Positions 17,180 through 27,272 of a stretch of DNA of 64,000 nucleotides are shown one piece after another; the stretch's first letter is position 1; every line of letters starts with the position of its first letter. This DNA is from Photorhabdus bodei. GTDB taxonomy: Bacteria; Pseudomonadota; Gammaproteobacteria; Enterobacterales; Enterobacteriaceae. The translations under genes were made by a program, and so were the position numbers. Location: assembly GCF_003287735.1 (NCBI RefSeq), contig NZ_NSCM01000020.1:1-64000 (forward strand), read 5' to 3'. Under the pieces are notes generated by a model that was not told the origin of the DNA, did not search any database, and was given only the letters and a program-made list of their open reading frames with translations.

Positions 17180-18679
17180 ATGGTTAATATAAATAAAACA
17201 TATCCATCTGAGAATGATCAGATATCTTGTGATTTTGATTCTGAGGTCGTTATTGGGTTAGTTGGCGCTGTAGGAACAGATTTGGAAATAATTAGAGATT
17301 CTATAACACAGAAACTTAATGCGTTCAGGTATGATGTACAGGAGATAAGAATATCTTCTGAAATCATTTCGGTATTAAGAGATATTCCGTCAACAAGGGA
17401 TAATTATGAAAGGATAAGTTGCTTAATGTCGGAGGGTAATTATTTAAGAGAGTCTAGTCAGGATAGTTCTATATTAGCATTGGCTGCGGCAGCAAAGATA
17501 AATAAAGGAAGAAGAAAGAAAAACACTTTACCAACACCATCGGTCAGGAAAGCATATATTATAAATTCTCTTAAACACCCGGATGAGGTCAATGCATTAA
17601 GGGATATTTATGCAAATGGCTTTTTCCTGATAGGTGTATATACTGGTGAATCACAAAGATTAAGAAATCTTATTGTTGATAAATGTATTGATGAGGTAAA
17701 GGCTAAAAAATTGATCGATCGTGATTCCAATGAGGAGAATAAATGGAGGCAGCATACCAGAGATACTTATGAGTTATCAGATTTCTTTATAAATTATGAT
17801 GGAAATAAAAATAGGACCGACAATAATATATGGAGAATATTAGATCTTATTTTTGGTAATCCATATGTCACACCAACCTTTGATGAATATGCTATGTTTA
17901 TGGCTTTTTCTGCTTCTCTGCGATCAGGGGATCTTTCCCGTCAGGTTGGTGCTGTATTAACCAAAGACAAGAATATAATCTCAACTGGAGCTAATGATGT
18001 ACCACGATTTGGCGGAGGATTATATTGGCCTGATTATGTAGGAGATGCAATTGAAGATGCTGAAAATGGTAGAGATTATAAGATAGGTGAGGATTCAAAT
18101 GCGAAACAGAAAAGGTTAATTATTGAAGATGTACTTAAAGGTATTGTAGATGAACAAAAGGAAGTATTTAAGGAATATCTCCTAAAAAGTAAAATAAAGG
18201 ATATTACCGAATATGGCAGGGTTGTGCATGCTGAAATGGAGGCAATCTTGGCATGTGCAAGAAGTAACATTAGTACTCATAATGGGATATTGTATTGTAC
18301 TACATTCCCTTGTCATAATTGTGCAAAACATATCGTTGCCAGTGGTATAACGCGAGTTGTCTATATCGAACCTTATCCTAAAAGCAAAGCTTTTGATTTT
18401 CATCCTGATTCTATTTCAATACCTGAAGAAGAGATTTTTGATAATAAAGTGATTTTTGAGCCGTTTGTGGGAGTTGGGCCTCGTTGTTTCTTTAACTTGT
18501 TCTCAACAAATCTAGGGATAGGATATAAAGTAAGAAGAAAAGATAAGAGTGGTAAAGCTGTTAAATGGCATAGAAAAGATGGCAGACTTAGAATGCAGAT
18601 GCTACCATTATCTTATATAGAAAGAGAGACAAGATCGGTAATTAACGTAAATAGATTAATAAAGGAGTTAAAAAAATGA
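17180..18679 (+). CDS. Anti-phage dCTP deaminase (AvcD-type)
   Basis: 499 aa. The N-terminal half begins with a P-loop-like segment, VVIGLVGAVGTDLEII (about residues 24-39). The C-terminal half is a deoxycytidylate deaminase: VVHAEMEAI supplies the zinc-ligand His and catalytic Glu (about residue 350), and CTTFPCHNCAKHIVASG supplies the two cysteine ligands (about 377-380). This NTPase plus deaminase layout and length match the family that destroys dCTP during phage infection to starve replication (established for AvcD and related defence deaminases). A 57-aa ORF overlaps its stop codon. AT-rich codon use unlike the sugar operon next door suggests horizontal transfer. Ordinary housekeeping dCMP deaminases are far shorter, which argues against that alternative. 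Confidence 0.85.
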   Translation: MVNINKTYPSENDQISCDFDSEVVIGLVGAVGTDLEIIRDSITQKLNAFRYDVQEIRISSEIISVLRDIPSTRDNYERISCLMSEGNYLRESSQDSSILALAAAAKINKGRRKKNTLPTPSVRKAYIINSLKHPDEVNALRDIYANGFFLIGVYTGESQRLRNLIVDKCIDEVKAKKLIDRDSNEENKWRQHTRDTYELSDFFINYDGNKNRTDNNIWRILDLIFGNPYVTPTFDEYAMFMAFSASLRSGDLSRQVGAVLTKDKNIISTGANDVPRFGGGLYWPDYVGDAIEDAENGRDYKIGEDSNAKQKRLIIEDVLKGIVDEQKEVFKEYLLKSKIKDITEYGRVVHAEMEAILACARSNISTHNGILYCTTFPCHNCAKHIVASGITRVVYIEPYPKSKAFDFHPDSISIPEEEIFDNKVIFEPFVGVGPRCFFNLFSTNLGIGYKVRRKDKSGKAVKWHRKDGRLRMQMLPLSYIERETRSVINVNRLIKELKK

Positions 18680-18849
18680 CTGAGAAAGAAGAATTTTTGG
18701 CTTATATAGCTGAGATGAGTAAAGTAGTTGAGCAATGGCCAGATTGGAAGAAGGTAGGATTGAGAACTCCCCGTAACCTACTACAGGTATCTCGTAGTTT
18801 AAATCCTAAGGACTATACGACAGGTGAGGCTGAAAATAACTTGGCATAA
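18676..18849 (+). CDS. 57-aa protein coupled to the deaminase
   Basis: ATG 18676 overlaps the deaminase TGA as ATGA and has AAAGGAG (18661-18667) just upstream, so translation is very likely coupled. The peptide is mostly helical-looking, with the motif EQWPDWKKVGL followed by a polar tail; similar W-P-x-W-K-K small proteins are common near mobile and defence genes. No catalytic motif. It might be a regulatory partner of the deaminase, but no function is established. Confidence 0.6.
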   Translation: MTEKEEFLAYIAEMSKVVEQWPDWKKVGLRTPRNLLQVSRSLNPKDYTTGEAENNLA

Positions 18850-19016
18850 CCTATTATTATTTATTGAAAAATAGAAATATCGATAATAATTTTCTGTTTT
18901 TACCCTAAATTTATATATTAATAAATCAACTAAAATAATAAATTAAAATTTTAGCTTAAAATGAGCCTGTACATAAAGTTGTAGTTAATTGCTTTAACGC
19001 GGTTTCATCTAAATAA

Positions 19017-19038
19017 AGTAACCCTTTTTAGGGTTACT
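19017..19038 (-). terminator. Terminator of uxuA
   Basis: AGTAACCCT (19017-19025) pairs perfectly with AGGGTTACT (19030-19038). Read on the minus strand the stem is followed by TTATTTAG, so it best serves uxuA. Confidence 0.7.
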
Positions 19039-19066
19039 AGTAAATATAGTGAATAACTTAAGTTCA

Positions 19067-20254
19067 TTACTTATTTTCAAAAAACGCTCGCCTTAAACCT
19101 AATTCCAGACCGCGAATTTCTGCCAGACCTTTTAATCGGCCAATGCAGGAATAACCGGGATTAGTCTGTTTTTTTAGGTCATCAATTATTTGATGACCAT
19201 GATCAGGGCGCATAGGTATCAAACGGTTATCTCCAGCCTTCTTACGACGATATTCTTCACGCAGAATTTCCATCACTACATTATACATATCCACATCACC
19301 TGCCAGATGAGCGGCTTCATGGAAAGTTTTGCTGTTTTCTTCCCGTTGGGTAGAGCGCAGGTGAGTAAAATAGATTCGATTGCCATAGCGTTTAATCATC
19401 TCGACCAAATCATTATCACCACGAACGCCATAGGAGCCGGTACACATGGTAATACCGTTAGCCGGGCTTGGTTCAATGGTGGTCAGCCATTCAATATCTT
19501 CAATAGTGGAAATAATACGTGGTAAGCCCAGAATAGGACGCGGCGGATCATCCGGGTGAATTGCCAGATGTAAACCATATTCTTCACATACAGGAACAAT
19601 CTGGTGCAGGAAATAAGCCAAATGTTCACGCAGTTTATCGCGGGTAATATCTTTGTAGCGATCTAATTGCGCCTGAAATTCTGCTAACGTATAGCCCTCT
19701 TCGGCCCCCGGCAGACCGGCAATAATATTAGTGGTGAGTTTCTTAATATCAGCAGCAGACATGTTGTCGTAATAGACTTTTGCCTGAGCTTGTTCTTCGA
19801 TGGTGTAATCAGCTTCTGCATCTGGACGTTTGAGGATATAAATTTCAAATGTGGCAAAGGCAATTTGATCAAAACGTAGGGCTTTAGAACCATCAGGGAG
19901 TGAGTATTCCAGATCGGTGCGTGTCCAGTCCAGCACAGGCATAAAGTTATAGCAGACGGTATCGATGCCACATTCCGCCAAATTTTTCAGTGAAGTTTTG
20001 TAGTTATTAATCCATTGCTGATAGCGACCGGTCTGAGTTTTAATCTCTTCATGGACAGGCACACTTTCAACAACTGACCAGATAAGCCCCTTATTTTCGA
20101 TGAGGGTTTTACGGGCCAGGATTTCGTCTTTGTTCCAAACGTGTCCGTTAGGAATATGGTGTAATGCGGTAACGATGCCAGCTGCACCAGCCTGACGGAT
20201 ATCATCTAAAGAAACAGGGTCATTTGGGCCGAACCAACGCCAGGTTTGTTCCAT
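19067..20254 (-). CDS. uxuA: Mannonate dehydratase
   Basis: 395 aa, the E. coli length. Dehydrates D-mannonate to 2-keto-3-deoxygluconate in the cytoplasm. The N-terminus [16 protein letters not shown] and the [10 protein letters not shown]-like segment that follows, together with the metal-site region [11 protein letters not shown] and the late MRPDHGH motif, are characteristic of UxuA. It follows uxuR by 84 bp on the same strand and probably forms a uxuR-uxuA transcript. It supplies the step between UxuB and KdgK, whose genes lie on the other strand of the same locus. Confidence 0.95.
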   Translation of the reverse strand: MEQTWRWFGPNDPVSLDDIRQAGAAGIVTALHHIPNGHVWNKDEILARKTLIENKGLIWSVVESVPVHEEIKTQTGRYQQWINNYKTSLKNLAECGIDTVCYNFMPVLDWTRTDLEYSLPDGSKALRFDQIAFATFEIYILKRPDAEADYTIEEQAQAKVYYDNMSAADIKKLTTNIIAGLPGAEEGYTLAEFQAQLDRYKDITRDKLREHLAYFLHQIVPVCEEYGLHLAIHPDDPPRPILGLPRIISTIEDIEWLTTIEPSPANGITMCTGSYGVRGDNDLVEMIKRYGNRIYFTHLRSTQREENSKTFHEAAHLAGDVDMYNVVMEILREEYRRKKAGDNRLIPMRPDHGHQIIDDLKKQTNPGYSCIGRLKGLAEIRGLELGLRRAFFENK

Positions 20255-20338
20255 TGTTATCTACCTTTGCATAAATTCAGAATGAAAAAAATCCACCAGA
20301 ATAATTGGATATAAAAAATTATTAATTATTTCGTTAAA

Positions 20339-21100
20339 TTAATTACGCCTCTTTGCTATTTCATAGGGATATGAATTAAAGAGATAACCGTCGAAATAGG
20401 GATCGTCTATATCAGACAATTCCAGTAAACGTAATTTCACATTCTCCAAATGTTGCCACATTGCTTGTTTGGCCGCCGCCGGATCTTTCTTGATCATGGC
20501 GGATAAAATGATCTGATGGTCATGCAGCCATTCTTTACGATAATCTTTATCGGTAATTCGAGTGTGCAGTTTCTGCCACATGGGATTATTTTCCCGCCAT
20601 GCCCAAGATTGTTTAAGCAGTTCAACTAACATGCTGTTATGGGTTGCTTCCGCAATCGCCAGATGGAATTCTCTGTCGCCGGATTCATCTTCACCGGAGG
20701 CCAAATCTTCGGATTCCTTTTGCAAGGCTCGACGCATATTCGCAATGTTATTTGGTGTCACTTGCATGGCGGCAAATTCGGCAATATTACTTTCCAGTAA
20801 TTGGCGAGCTTGTAATAACTCAAAAGGTCCTGCTGCGTTAACTGAGCATGAAGAGGAAGTGGGTAGGTGAGGGCGGTTAATAATATAGATCCCGGAACCT
20901 TTGCGGACTTCAATAAGGCTTTCTAGTTCGAGCATAATTAATGCTTCACGCACAATGGTTCTGGAAACCTGTAGTAATTCAGCAAGTTCTCGCTCCGGCG
21001 GTAAGCGATCTCCGATACGATATTGCTGGTTGGCAATCATCTCTCTTAATGAAATGCCAACTTCTTGGTAAGGACGTTTTGGCTCAAGTAAATGCTTCAT
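20339..21100 (-). CDS. uxuR: Hexuronate-responsive GntR-family repressor
   Basis: 253 aa. N-terminal winged helix (RLPPERELAELLQVSRTIVREAL, about 38-60, then EVRKGSGIYI) and a FadR-type C-terminal ligand domain. The segments GPFELLQARQLLESNIAEFAA, FHLAIAEATHNSMLVELLKQSW and AMWQHLENVK follow E. coli UxuR more closely than ExuR. It represses hexuronate genes until fructuronate or a similar intermediate is present (known for E. coli UxuR). Four UxuR-type palindromes lie nearby, one 63 bp upstream of its own start, so autoregulation is likely. Confidence 0.9.
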   Translation of the reverse strand: MKHLLEPKRPYQEVGISLREMIANQQYRIGDRLPPERELAELLQVSRTIVREALIMLELESLIEVRKGSGIYIINRPHLPTSSSCSVNAAGPFELLQARQLLESNIAEFAAMQVTPNNIANMRRALQKESEDLASGEDESGDREFHLAIAEATHNSMLVELLKQSWAWRENNPMWQKLHTRITDKDYRKEWLHDHQIILSAMIKKDPAAAKQAMWQHLENVKLRLLELSDIDDPYFDGYLFNSYPYEIAKRRN

Positions 21101-21162
21101 GGTGTCACTATTGTTGTCGTGATTATCGATGGTATTGTGTAGATAATAGTCAAAAATAGAAA

Positions 21163-21174
21163 TTGGTCAACCAA
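21163..21174. promoter_or_regulatory. UxuR-type operator upstream of uxuR
   Basis: TTGGTCAACCAA, a perfect palindrome with the TTGGT-N2-ACCAA core of ExuR/UxuR sites. Located between the uxuR start and the end of the TRAP binding-protein gene. Confidence 0.7.
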
Positions 21175-21217
21175 AAATGCCGCTTAAGGGCGAAGGCCAA
21201 ATGGCCTTCGCCAATGA

Positions 21218-22198
21218 TTATCTGACTGCGCGGATGCGCTCCACCATACGGTAAAGCATTGGGTTGCTTTTCTTAATGTCGTCGTACATAGGTTTGACCG
21301 CCTCTTCAAACGATTTTTGATCCACATCGACGAATTTAACGCCAATTTTCTCTGCATTCTGGCGCTCTTTCTCCTCTGATTTTTCCCATAATTTCGTCAT
21401 ATATTGAGAAGAGTTAATGGCCGCGTTTATAAGAATTTTTTGTTGCTCTGCTGACAGCTTATTTAGCGATTTAGTAGAAATAACAAGGATGTCTGGCACC
21501 ATAGTATGGTTATCCAGCGAGAAGTATCTGGCAACTTCACTGTGACGGCTCAGGCTAAAAGAAGGAATATTATTTTCTGCGGCATCTACCACACCCTGTT
21601 GTAGAGCAGTATACAGTTCGCCGTAAGCCAGTGGAGTTGGGTTACCGCCTAAATTTTTCACCATTGAAATGGCGGTTGGGCTAGGCTGAACCCGAATTTT
21701 CATGCCTTTTAGATCCTCAGGCGTGCGGATAGGTTTTTTGGCGTAGAAGCTACGTGCGCCGGCTTCATAGTAGGTTATGCCAATAAAGCCACGGTTTTTG
21801 CTGGATGCCAGAATCTCTTTACCAATCTCGCCGTTTTTAATTTTTTCGTAATGGGCTTTATCGCGGAACAGATAAGGTAAGTTAAAAGCAGAATAAGCGG
21901 GCGAAAAAGCTTCCAGTTCCGCGGCATTGGATTTGACTAAATCCAATGCACCATTTTGCATCAGTTCCATCGATTCCCGCTGGTTACCCAATTGTGCGTC
22001 TGGATAGATTCGAATACGAACATCACCATTCGTTTTTTGGCGAACTTCATCTGCAAACTGAGTCATTGCCTTGTGTACTGCATGATCGCGGTTATGGTTA
22101 TGGCTGAGTTTTAATGTTGTTACTGCCGTAACTTGTGACGCGCTTAAGGCCAATACCGCACCGATTACAGTAGATAAAATACGCTTAGAATTGCTCAT
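21218..22198 (-). CDS. TRAP transporter solute-binding protein (DctP family)
   Basis: 326 aa with a clear signal peptide ending near SQVTA-VTT (about residue 25). The DctP pattern is present: LKLSHNHNRDHAVHKAM near the N-terminus, GDVRIRIYPDAQLGNQRESMELMQNGALDL, then the ligand-binding arginine region KGMKIRVQPSPTAISMVKNLGGNPTPLAYGELYTALQQGVVDAAENN. It is the periplasmic receptor of the TRAP system encoded divergently (22495-24330). Since the flanking genes only process hexuronates, the ligand is most likely D-glucuronate or a related hexuronate. Three operators lie in the divergent promoter. Confidence 0.92.
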   Translation of the reverse strand: MSNSKRILSTVIGAVLALSASQVTAVTTLKLSHNHNRDHAVHKAMTQFADEVRQKTNGDVRIRIYPDAQLGNQRESMELMQNGALDLVKSNAAELEAFSPAYSAFNLPYLFRDKAHYEKIKNGEIGKEILASSKNRGFIGITYYEAGARSFYAKKPIRTPEDLKGMKIRVQPSPTAISMVKNLGGNPTPLAYGELYTALQQGVVDAAENNIPSFSLSRHSEVARYFSLDNHTMVPDILVISTKSLNKLSAEQQKILINAAINSSQYMTKLWEKSEEKERQNAEKIGVKFVDVDQKSFEEAVKPMYDDIKKSNPMLYRMVERIRAVR

Positions 22199-22297
22199 TG
22201 TTCGTTCTCCAATTGTTGTAAATAGGTTACGGGCACAACTGAACTGACGGTCAAACCATAAGCATCACTTCGGATTTCGTCAAAAAGTAAAAACAAT

Positions 22298-22309
22298 TTG
22301 GTTGACCAA
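22298..22309. promoter_or_regulatory. UxuR-type operator 1 in the divergent TRAP promoter
   Basis: TTGGTTGACCAA, a perfect TTGGT-N2-ACCAA palindrome about 100 bp upstream of the binding-protein gene. Confidence 0.7.
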
Positions 22310-22330
22310 TATCACAAAATAATCGGCACA

Positions 22331-22344
22331 ACTGGTGAACCAGT
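22331..22344. promoter_or_regulatory. UxuR-type operator 2 in the divergent TRAP promoter
   Basis: ACTGGTGAACCAGT, palindromic, differing from the core by one base in each half-site. It starts 33 bp (about three helical turns) after operator 1. Confidence 0.6.
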
Positions 22345-22444
22345 CAGTTTGTGATCCCGCTCACTGGATGTTTTTTTGACCTGGATCTTATAATCCAAGC
22401 AACGTAAAGCTTCCTTTACTAATTTTGGTCAGACAGTTTGTCCT

Positions 22445-22460
22445 ATTTGGTCGATCAAAT
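22445..22460. promoter_or_regulatory. UxuR-type operator 3 near the TRAP permease start
   Basis: ATTTGGTCGATCAAAT, an inverted repeat with one mismatch to TTGGT-N2-ACCAA, about 35 bp before the permease GTG start, where binding would block transcription. Confidence 0.6.
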
Positions 22461-22494
22461 AGGGCATCGTTGAGGCCAATAAGGACAAAGCCCC

Positions 22495-23001
22495 GTGAAA
22501 AACCTTGTGTATTGCATCAATAAAGGTTTGGCATTTTTTACTGTCAGCCTTTCCGTATTTTTGGTGTTTTGTGTCACATGGCAGGTGGTTTCCCGCTATG
22601 TGTTTGGTACGCCGAGTACGGTAACGGATGAACTCGCTCGTTATCTGTTTATGTGGGTCGCCATGATTGGCGGGGCATATACCACAGGTCAACATCGCCA
22701 TTTAGCTATCGACCTGTTAACGATGAAACTTAAGGGGATAGGCAAAAATAGTGTGGGTTTGGTGATCCAGGCCGCGATCGCTCTGTTTGCTTCGATCGTG
22801 CTGGTGTATGGCGGATCGGTACTGGTGATCTCAACCCTTGAAGCCGGACAAATTACTCCTGCGCTAGGGCTACAGATGGGATATGTCTATTTATGTCTGC
22901 CAATTAGCGGTGTTCTGATGATTTGCTATGTGCTAGTAGACACTGTTGCTCTTATCCGAAATTTTTCAGGTAAAGACGCGGTTATTTCTGAAAATCAATA
23001 A
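22495..23001 (+). CDS. TRAP transporter small permease (DctQ family)
   Basis: 168 aa from GTG 22495 with AAGGAC upstream. Four hydrophobic helices (about 12-32, 48-65, 86-108, 125-150) as expected for DctQ. The conserved segment VTDELARYLFMWVAMIGGAYTTGQHRHLAIDL is typical. It forms the inner-membrane complex with the large subunit that starts 27 bp downstream and carries the hexuronate delivered by the periplasmic receptor. Confidence 0.92.
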   Translation: MKNLVYCINKGLAFFTVSLSVFLVFCVTWQVVSRYVFGTPSTVTDELARYLFMWVAMIGGAYTTGQHRHLAIDLLTMKLKGIGKNSVGLVIQAAIALFASIVLVYGGSVLVISTLEAGQITPALGLQMGYVYLCLPISGVLMICYVLVDTVALIRNFSGKDAVISENQ

Positions 23002-23028
23002 AGTCACCAGGCAGAAGAGGATGGGCTT

Positions 23029-24330
23029 ATGGATTGGCAAGTGGTTTTAGCGTTGTTCGGTAGTTTTGCCGTGTTGCTGGCACTGGGTGTACCGGTATCT
23101 TTTGCGATTGGTTTATCATCATTACTGGCAATTATGATGACTTTGCCAATGGAAGCGGCGATTACCGTGGTTGCTCAACGTATGGCAGTCGGTGTTGATA
23201 ACTTCTCTCTGCTCGCTATCCCGTTCTTTATTCTGGCGGGAAATATTATGAATCAGGGGGGAATCGCAGCCCGTCTAATTAATCTGGCGAAAGTCATGGG
23301 CGGCCGTTTGCCCGGTTCTCTGGTGCACGTCAATATTATGGCGAATATGTTTTTCGGCGCGATTTCGGGCTCTGCGGTGGCATCGGCTGCGGCGGTCGGC
23401 GGAACGATGGCGCCAATGCAGAAAAAAGAGGGTTATGAACCGGAATATTCTGCCGCTGTAAACATTGCCTCCTGTCCTGCCGGTTTGTTGATCCCGCCAA
23501 GTAACACCTTGATTGTTTACTCACTGGTTTCTGGTGGCACATCAATTGCCGCACTGTTTCTGGCGGGTTATCTTCCCGGCATTTTGATGGGCGTATCCTT
23601 GATGATTGTGGCGGCAATCATTGCCAAACGCCGTGGTTATCCGGTATCACCCAAGCCTACATGGAACGAGTTTTTCACCACATTGGTTCGCGCATTGCCT
23701 TCTCTGATGCTGGTTGTGGTTATTATGGGAGGGATCATTGCGGGTATTTTTACCGCCACGGAAGCCTCGGCGATTGCCGTGTTATATAGCTTTGTATTAG
23801 CAGTATTGATTTATCGTGAAGTCAGTATCACCCAATTACCCAAAATCATTTTGGATTCTGCGGTGACCACTTCCATTGTTTTGTTGTTGATTGGTGCATC
23901 AATGGGCATGTCTTGGGCAATGGCGAATGCGGATCTGCCCTATTTGATCGCTGATGCACTCATGGCGGTTTCTGAAAACCCTCTGGTTATTCTGTTGGTC
24001 ATTAATCTCATTCTGTTGTTGGTCGGAACCTTTATGGATATGACACCGGCGATTCTGATTTTTACGCCGATTTTCCTGCCAGTAGCGCAGAATATGGGCG
24101 TTGATCCGGTACATTTCGGTATCATTATGACCTTCAACCTGGCTATTGGTATCTGTACACCGCCGGTAGGAAGTGCGCTGTTTGTGGGTTGTTCTATCGG
24201 TGAGGTCGGCATTAATAAGGTATTGAAACCCTTAGTCCCCATGTATTGCGCTTTGGTTATCGCGTTGATGTTGGTGACCTTTATACCGCAACTGAGCTTG
24301 TGGCTGCCTCAGATGTTACTGAATTACTAA
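23029..24330 (+). CDS. TRAP transporter large permease (DctM family)
   Basis: 433 aa, about 12 hydrophobic segments. Hallmarks include GVPVSFAIGLSS, VDNFSLLAIPFFILAGNIM, NMFFGAISGSAVASAAAVG, CPAGLLIPPSNTLIVYS and FNLAIGICTPPVGSALFVG. It is the sodium-coupled transport subunit. It is followed after 39 bp by uxuB, so the transporter and the catabolic enzymes appear to share one plus-strand operon from 22495 to 28859. Confidence 0.95.
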   Translation: MDWQVVLALFGSFAVLLALGVPVSFAIGLSSLLAIMMTLPMEAAITVVAQRMAVGVDNFSLLAIPFFILAGNIMNQGGIAARLINLAKVMGGRLPGSLVHVNIMANMFFGAISGSAVASAAAVGGTMAPMQKKEGYEPEYSAAVNIASCPAGLLIPPSNTLIVYSLVSGGTSIAALFLAGYLPGILMGVSLMIVAAIIAKRRGYPVSPKPTWNEFFTTLVRALPSLMLVVVIMGGIIAGIFTATEASAIAVLYSFVLAVLIYREVSITQLPKIILDSAVTTSIVLLLIGASMGMSWAMANADLPYLIADALMAVSENPLVILLVINLILLLVGTFMDMTPAILIFTPIFLPVAQNMGVDPVHFGIIMTFNLAIGICTPPVGSALFVGCSIGEVGINKVLKPLVPMYCALVIALMLVTFIPQLSLWLPQMLLNY

Positions 24331-24369
24331 GCATTTAAGTAATCTGCGTCAATAGAAAGGAACTATTTT

Positions 24370-25851
24370 ATGCTCCGTAATATTGCTAATTGCAAAATTG
24401 ATTCTGATGTTCCTCTCCCTTCTTATGATCGCCAAAAATTGGTTACTCGTATTGTTCATCTGGGATGTGGCGCTTTTCACCGGGCGCATCAGGCGGTTTT
24501 TACTCACCATATGTTGGAAAAAACGGGCAGTGATTGGGGAATTTGTGAAGTTAGTTTGTTCTCCGGTCATCGGTTGATTCAGCAACTTAAACAGCAGAAT
24601 TGCCTGTGTACTATTGCGGAAAAAGGGGCGGAGAAAACGGAGCTAAAAATTATCGGCTCTATGATTGATGCTTTGCATCCTGAGTTTGTGGGTCATAAAG
24701 GTATTCTGGAAGCCATAGCGCAGCCACAAGTGGCGATTATTTCTCTGACGATTACCGAAAAAGGGTATTGCATCGATGCAGCCAGCGGCAAGCTGGATGT
24801 GAATAATGCGTCAATTCAACGGGATTTGGTTAACCCAACCAAACCAACATCCGCTATTGGTTACATTGCCGAGGCGCTCCGCCTGCGTTATGAACGTAAC
24901 TTGCCGCCATTGACGGTGATGTCCTGCGATAATGTCAGAGAAAATGGCGAAGTCGCCCGTGAAGCGGTGGTGGGTTTTGCCCGTTTACGTGATGAGAAGT
25001 TAGCCCAATGGATTGAACTGAATGTGACTTTTCCATGCACAATGGTTGACCGTATTGTTCCTGCAGCTACGCCAGAATCGTTGGAAGAGATAGCTGAACA
25101 GTTGGGGGTATATGATCCCTGCGCAGTCACCTGTGAACCTTTTCGTCAGTGGGTGATTGAAGATAACTTTGCCAGTGGCCGTCCAAACTGGGATGTGGCA
25201 GGCACCCAATTCGTTAAGGATGTGGCGCCTTTTGAAGCCATGAAATTACGGATGCTAAACGGTAGCCACTCATTTCTAGCTTATCTAGGCTATTTGGCAG
25301 GATATACGCATATTGCCGACGCAATGGCGAACCCCGATTACCGGCAAGCCGCTTTGGATCTGATGCTGAAAGAGCAGGCGCCAACTCTGACAATGCCGAC
25401 AGGAACTGATCTTTTTCAATATGCTCACCGGCTAATTGAGCGTTTTAGTAACCCTAACCTTAAGCACCAAACCTGGCAGATAGCAATGGACGGCAGCCAG
25501 AAACTGCCACAACGCATGTTTGATTCTGTGGCTTATCATCTGGCAAATAGCAGTGATTACCGTCACTTGGCATTGGGTATCGCCGGCTGGATGCGTTATA
25601 TCAGCGGTAAAGATGAACAAGGTAAATTGATTGATGTGCGCGATCCGTTGGTTGACCAATTTAAATCTATTTACCAGCAATATGAGTTGTCTGTTGATGT
25701 AGTACCCGCGTTGTTGGCGATTTTTGGCAACCCAGTGTTAGCTAATCCGCATTTTGTCCGGGCAGTTACCGAAGCTTATCAATTATTATTGGATTGCGGC
25801 GCTCGTCATGCTGTGGCGGCACTCGATTTAGCTCACAGGAAAAAGAGATGA
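24370..25851 (+). CDS. uxuB: Fructuronate reductase (D-mannonate oxidoreductase)
   Basis: 493 aa, mannitol-dehydrogenase family. Converts D-fructuronate to D-mannonate with NADH. The N-terminal nucleotide-binding segment is [20 protein letters not shown] (about 28-47); the catalytic domain includes [21 protein letters not shown] with the conserved lysine and NGSH. An AAGGAAC binding site precedes the start. Its stop overlaps the ATG of uxaC by 4 nt. UxuB is preferred over the tagaturonate reductase UxaB because it sits with uxuA and uxuR and no altronate genes are present. Confidence 0.92.
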   Translation: MLRNIANCKIDSDVPLPSYDRQKLVTRIVHLGCGAFHRAHQAVFTHHMLEKTGSDWGICEVSLFSGHRLIQQLKQQNCLCTIAEKGAEKTELKIIGSMIDALHPEFVGHKGILEAIAQPQVAIISLTITEKGYCIDAASGKLDVNNASIQRDLVNPTKPTSAIGYIAEALRLRYERNLPPLTVMSCDNVRENGEVAREAVVGFARLRDEKLAQWIELNVTFPCTMVDRIVPAATPESLEEIAEQLGVYDPCAVTCEPFRQWVIEDNFASGRPNWDVAGTQFVKDVAPFEAMKLRMLNGSHSFLAYLGYLAGYTHIADAMANPDYRQAALDLMLKEQAPTLTMPTGTDLFQYAHRLIERFSNPNLKHQTWQIAMDGSQKLPQRMFDSVAYHLANSSDYRHLALGIAGWMRYISGKDEQGKLIDVRDPLVDQFKSIYQQYELSVDVVPALLAIFGNPVLANPHFVRAVTEAYQLLLDCGARHAVAALDLAHRKKR

Positions 25852-27272
25852 AAAATTTTATGGGTGACGATTTTCTGCTGAACAATGAAACTGCCCGTCA
25901 GCTATATCATGAACATGCCGCAGATATGCCGATTTATGATTATCACTGTCATCTTAATCCACGAGAAATTGCTGAAAATCGCCGGTTTGATAACCTTGGT
26001 CAGATTTGGCTAGAGGGTGATCACTATAAATGGCGGGCTATGCGCTGTGCGGGTATTGATGAATCGTTGATCACAGGTAAGCAAGCCCGTGATTATGAAA
26101 AATATCAGGCATGGGCAAAAACAGTACCGTTGACCTTAGGCAATCCGCTTTATCACTGGACACATCTAGAATTACGTCGTCCATTTGGTATTACCGGGAA
26201 ATTGTTCGAGCCGCAAACCGCTGATGAAATCTGGCATCAATGCAACGAAAAGCTGGCAACGTCGGCGTTTTCAGCTCGTGGCATTATGCAGCAAATGAAT
26301 GTGCGTATGGTGGGAACTACGGATGATCCGGTAGATTCTCTGCGATATCACTGCCAAATCGCGACAGATGAGAGTTTCGATATCGAAGTATTACCAAGCT
26401 GGCGTCCTGATCGGGTATTTAAAATTGAGCTGGCGGGTTTCGTTGACTATATCAAACAGCTTGAGGCCGTGGCTGATGTATCGATCGCTGCTTTTGCTGA
26501 TGTGTTAAACGCATTGGAGCGTCGTCTTGAGCATTTTGCTGCTCATGGCTGCCGGGCGGCTGATCACGGCATAGAAAATCTACGCTATGCCCCCATTCCT
26601 GATGAAACGGTATTAAATGGCATCCTGCAAAAACGGCTGGCTGGGGGAGCGCTCTCTGAGCTTGAAATTGCGCAGTACACCACGGCGATTCTGGTATGGC
26701 TTGGCCGGCAATATGCCGCCCGTGGCTGGGTGATGCAAATGCATATCGGCGCGATTCGCAACAATAATAGCCGGATGTTCCGCTTACTTGGCGCGGATAG
26801 CGGTTTTGATTCCATTGGGGATAACAATATCGCTTGGCCGTTATCTCGCCTGCTGGATAGCATGGATGTGACGGATGAGTTGCCGAAAACGATTCTTTAC
26901 TGTCTCAATCCACGAGATAACGAAGTGATTGCTACGATGGCCGGTAACTTTCAAGGTGGCGGTATCGCCGGTAAAGTGCAGTTTGGTTCGGGCTGGTGGT
27001 TCAATGATCAGAAAAATGGCATGTTGCGTCAGCTTGAACAACTTTCCCAACTTGGGCTGCTAAGTCAATTTGTTGGTATGTTGACCGATTCTCGTAGCTT
27101 TCTTTCATACACACGGCATGAATATTTTCGTCGCATTCTGTGTAATTTGTTAGGGCAATGGGCAGAAAAGGGCGAAGTTCCTAACAACAAAGCAATGTTA
27201 GGGCAGATGGTTGAGGATATTTGCTTTAATAACGCTCGCCGTTATTTTGCCTTGCCGGGAGAAAATCCATGA
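25848..27272 (+). CDS. uxaC: Uronate (glucuronate) isomerase
   Basis: 474 aa from ATG 25848, overlapping the uxuB stop as ATGA; a frame open from 25794 lies inside uxuB and has no binding site. Isomerises D-glucuronate to D-fructuronate. The amidohydrolase-type metal motif [18 protein letters not shown] (about 28-45) and late [13 protein letters not shown] and [19 protein letters not shown] segments are diagnostic. It overlaps kdgK by 4 nt at its 3' end, so uxuB-uxaC-kdgK are translationally coupled. Confidence 0.95.
   Translation: MKNFMGDDFLLNNETARQLYHEHAADMPIYDYHCHLNPREIAENRRFDNLGQIWLEGDHYKWRAMRCAGIDESLITGKQARDYEKYQAWAKTVPLTLGNPLYHWTHLELRRPFGITGKLFEPQTADEIWHQCNEKLATSAFSARGIMQQMNVRMVGTTDDPVDSLRYHCQIATDESFDIEVLPSWRPDRVFKIELAGFVDYIKQLEAVADVSIAAFADVLNALERRLEHFAAHGCRAADHGIENLRYAPIPDETVLNGILQKRLAGGALSELEIAQYTTAILVWLGRQYAARGWVMQMHIGAIRNNNSRMFRLLGADSGFDSIGDNNIAWPLSRLLDSMDVTDELPKTILYCLNPRDNEVIATMAGNFQGGGIAGKVQFGSGWWFNDQKNGMLRQLEQLSQLGLLSQFVGMLTDSRSFLSYTRHEYFRRILCNLLGQWAEKGEVPNNKAMLGQMVEDICFNNARRYFALPGENP

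Noticed and set aside
24888-25130. Long minus-strand ORFs inside the glucuronate operon
   Set aside because: They are antisense shadows of uxuB and neighbours, without binding sites or family matches.
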